Source: Odontesthes bonariensis (taxonomy: Eukaryota; Chordata; Actinopteri; Atheriniformes; Atherinopsidae). From it: a stretch of DNA of 64,000 nt. Shown one piece after another: positions 61,287 through 64,000 of this stretch. The stretch's first letter is position 1. Every line of letters begins with the position of its first letter. The notes beneath the pieces are model-generated. The model was given only the letters and a program-made list of their open reading frames with translations, made no database searches and was not told the DNA's origin. The stretch covers positions 6,777,705-6,841,704 of the forward strand of contig NC_134517.1 of NCBI RefSeq assembly GCF_027942865.1. Direction: 5' to 3'. The translations under genes were made by a program, and so were the position numbers.

Positions 61287-62261
61287 GTATTCTTGGAGGA
61301 AATTTTATAAGCACACAATTTAAAGTAGACACATTCTGACCCTTTGTCATAAGTTGACGCAATTTCCTGAGGTCTTGATGGAATTTCTGTGATGTGTCTC
61401 AAAATGCCACAGAGAGACAGTGCAATAGCACCCTTTTCAATCATGAGTTTTGCCTTATTAGAGATATGTTATAGCTTTGAGTTGTCATGTAAATGTTAAT
61501 TAGGACAGAAATGGCATTCAGTAACCCTTGAAGTACATGATTTATTTATGAGAGAGCATACAGTGTCTAGCTTAAGAGCTAACACAAGCACACAAAGTAA
61601 ATTCTTACATTTCCCTTGTTTGCAGTTCAGACAGAGAGGCTTGTAACTGATCTCTCTTTTAGGCACAATCTCCTCAGAAGTCCTGGGTTGCACTGGCCGG
61701 AGTTGTTAAAACTGCATCACTATTAGGAATACTGAAGTAACTTTAACAGCAAGAAGGCGGGTTAACACCACTTAAAAATCACGTTACAATTCCTTCATCA
61801 TCTCCATAAATCCTGGGCTTCACTGTCACTCCATTCCTCAGTGTTTAAGTCTTTAGAGACTAATGTTAAGAAGTGTATTTCCCTATGTGCTCTATTTTTC
61901 ACTGTTTATTTTTCTTATGGCGGAATGGCTTTTTATTGACCATGCATTAATGACAAATGGTAAATTGGAAGTTCCAACTTTTGAATAGGAGAGAATTCCT
62001 ATTACAATTTAGATTTCCTAATTGAGATATAATACATTTAAATAAAGTACTAGTAGATCATTATTAGGTAATGTCTTAATTGCTGATGATAATTTGCTGT
62101 TATAATAGCAAAGCAAGAAAGCAAAATAGTTTCAGTGTCTCACTTCTGAGGTACATCAAATTCACGATTTGAACTTGAGTTTGGGGGGGAGATAAAAATG
62201 AGGAGGTTGTTCTCACCTGAGTCAAGAACATATCTTTTAACTGCTAATCTTAACGACGATG

Positions 62262-62640
62262 ATAGATAGATTCTTTATTAATCCCAAGGGAAATTCCAAG
62301 TATTAGTTTATTGCCAGGTTAAGGCAGGTTATTATCAACAACAATCAAAACTCAGTTAGTAACAACATGCAGTAGGATATAAGTATATAAAAAAATATAT
62401 ATATATAAATGTGCAATGTGCTCATATGCAAACAGCCTATGTGAATATGCATCCGTACATGTTATGGCCAGGGGGACAAAAGAGTTTTTGAGTCTGTTTG
62501 TGGAGCAGCTCAGGGACAGCAGCGAACATGCTCCTCTGTCTCATCAGAGTTTGGTGTAGAGCAGAGATACTCATTGCGCGGCTCGCGAGCCACATGCGGC
62601 TCCTGAAGCTTTAATTGGTGGCTCGCACTCGCATAGTAGC
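62262..62640 (+). repeat. Repeat fragments: TTTATTAATCCCAAGGG segment and GGCTCGCGAGCC segment
   Basis: GATAGATTCTTTATTAATCC, CAAGGGAAATTC near 62267 is a common fish interspersed repeat motif. Near 62576, GCGCGGCTCGCGAGCCACAT, GCGGCTC resembles the end of hAT-type fish repeats. Both appear truncated; family assignment is tentative. Confidence 0.45.
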
Positions 62641-62913
62641 TTATAACAATATGATAACAATAACAATAAATATTTTCAAATAACATACAGCGAATACTGC
62701 ACAGTATTAAGTATTTTTATTAATTTTGCGTTTTTGTAGTATTAATTATTTTTTATTAAGTATTAATTAAGGCTTAATGGTGTTTCCTAAAGGAGGCACT
62801 GTTAAAGCGGGCAACGCAGCCCGCTTAAACCACCATATAATTTTACAATTTAAAAAAAATTTGAAAACTTTTGACTCGTGACTTTTAACCCTTCATCAGA
62901 ATGTAAATATTAA

Positions 62914-63454
62914 AGGTAGGGTAGGAGATCCTGGATTTTTGAGTCCAGCGAAGCTGCATTTTGAAAATACACCGGTAAAAAGTCCCAACCCTTTTCTTCA
63001 CTTTTCCCCCGAAGGCACGCCTCTAGAGTACATGAACGCGCACGAGCACGAAGGTGCACGAGCGCTGTTCTGACAGCAAGCATCGATCGCTGCCGTATTT
63101 AGTATTTAGTTTATGCTAACTATACGTTTAATAATGCTAGGTGCTAGCCAAGCTGGCTCTAGTTTAGCTTCCTGCCAAGCTTCTGGACGTTCACGGAGCA
63201 GGGTACGCGCACAGGGAGAAGGAGGGGGAGGGAGGAGCATTGCAGTTTGATAGACGGCATCAGTATCCAATCATTGTGAACGGTCCGTTCACAATGATTG
63301 GATACTGTTTTTCCTAGATTGTACGTTCTAGAGGCCACTAAAACTTTTCATATTTGTGTCAAAACTTTTAATTAATTGGTTGCAATGGGGGTGTGAAGAG
63401 TATTTCAAGCAATATGTAAAAGAATGTTCCAGAAAAAGATCCCCTACCCCGCCT
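62914..63454. mobile_element. TTAA-flanked MITE with internal perfect palindrome
   Basis: It starts AGGTAGGGTAGGAGATC and ends GATCCCCTACCCCGCCT, an imperfect terminal inverted repeat of about 17 bp, with TTAA at 62910-62913 and 63455-63458. It is 541 bp, GC-richer than its surroundings, and has no ORF of note. It contains the palindrome at 63261-63307. Confidence 0.75.
63261..63307. repeat. 47-bp perfect palindrome (23-bp arms, 1-bp spacer)
   Basis: The arm begins CAGTATCCAATCATTGTG. The two arms are fully complementary around a single T at 63284, so the sequence could form a strong hairpin. Such short foldbacks inside a MITE may be a nested duplication or a small RNA precursor-like structure. 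Confidence 0.9.
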
Positions 63455-64000
63455 TTAAGCTTACTTTGAGCTAAATTTAAACATTAAGTTATTTTCTGTA
63501 CAGATTTCACTTGCTTAATAGACTTATTTATCCCCTAAGGTTGTACGGACGAGCTAACATCTAACTGTCATCCAGAATGCAAACCAAAAGTAACCTCGTT
63601 ACATCAAATGCAGAAATGTTGATGTAGTTTCTCACACTATAAAAGGGAGATGCTAAATAACTTAGTCTGCAGACATTAAGCCAGTGAATGGCAAAAAGTG
63701 GATGTGACCTAAGTACAGTCACATGTCTGATGGCATCATGAGCCTTGCCTCTATAGCCAGCAAGAGTCTAAGTAGAAATTAACGGAATGCCTGTCTTCTT
63801 CTGTGTAGACTTAGTCAATCGCAAAGAATGCTGCCTATGACTGATGAAGTGAAATAGCCATTGAAATTCTGCAGTTTACTTGGCATCCCTTATAACGGTC
63901 CAAAGAAAAAAACCTTGCTTAAAGTCTTTGCAGAGAGTTGAGTGGTACTGTCATAAGTTGATTGTTGTTATTTAGAGTTTTGAGGAGTAAAACATAGCAT

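Larger units (their letters stand above)
61287..64000 (+). other. bcs1l intron 6, incomplete, repeat-bearing
   Basis: Begins at the GTATTC donor and runs past the window end. It holds the DNA repeats listed separately. No further bcs1l exon was recognised, which would make this intron over 2.7 kb, much longer than the other bcs1l introns (117-356 bp). Confidence 0.6.

Noticed and set aside
61287..64000. Search for the last bcs1l exon
   Set aside because: No sequence coding for the expected LDPALIRPGR-like block after an acceptor was found, so the exon is taken to lie beyond the window.

Overview
The window is vertebrate nuclear DNA from a ray-finned (teleost) fish. It contains short exons with GT-AG introns, and most other recognisable sequence is of typical teleost repeat types: L2-like LINEs, Tc1/mariner, PIF/Harbinger, TTAA-flanked foldback elements and short SINE-like tails. 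No prokaryotic, organellar or CRISPR features were seen.

Five protein-coding genes were recognised by reading exons and matching splice sites and codon phase by eye. They occur in the order and orientation I recall for human 2q35: usp37 (minus, only its first coding exon in the window), cnot9 (plus, complete, 8 coding exons, 299 codons), plcd4 (plus, complete, 15 coding exons, 750 codons), znf142 (minus, complete, 7 coding exons, 1724 codons, about 40 C2H2 fingers) and bcs1l (plus, first 6 coding exons; the last part lies beyond the right edge). usp37/cnot9 and znf142/bcs1l are head-to-head pairs that probably share bidirectional promoters. plcd4 and znf142 converge tail to tail, with 699 bp between their stop codons.

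Layout: 1-2.3 kb usp37 5' end; 2.75-7.15 kb cnot9; 7.5-8.2 kb a foldback element; 9.4-24.6 kb one minus-strand L2-like LINE broken up by nested insertions (a MADF-ORF element; two oppositely oriented PIF/Harbinger copies, each carrying a further insertion; and a 641-bp element with TGTCACG ends); 24.7-26.0 kb a CpG-rich LTR-like block; 26.0-31.5 kb gene-poor DNA; 31.5-43.1 kb plcd4; 43.8-58.0 kb znf142, whose introns hold a nested foldback pair and a cluster of Tc1, LINE and TTAA elements; 58.0-59.2 kb a shared promoter; 59.2 kb to the end bcs1l and its long intron.

The host genes are housekeeping or signalling genes: a deubiquitinase, a CCR4-NOT subunit, a phospholipase C-delta, a zinc-finger protein and a mitochondrial complex III assembly AAA protein. 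They are not an operon or a single pathway. The most unusual content is in the mobile DNA: a 3.75-kb transposase-less element carrying a spliced DUF4806-type gene with repeat-rich ends, and a Tc1 foldback with two 600-bp arms inserted inside another foldback element.
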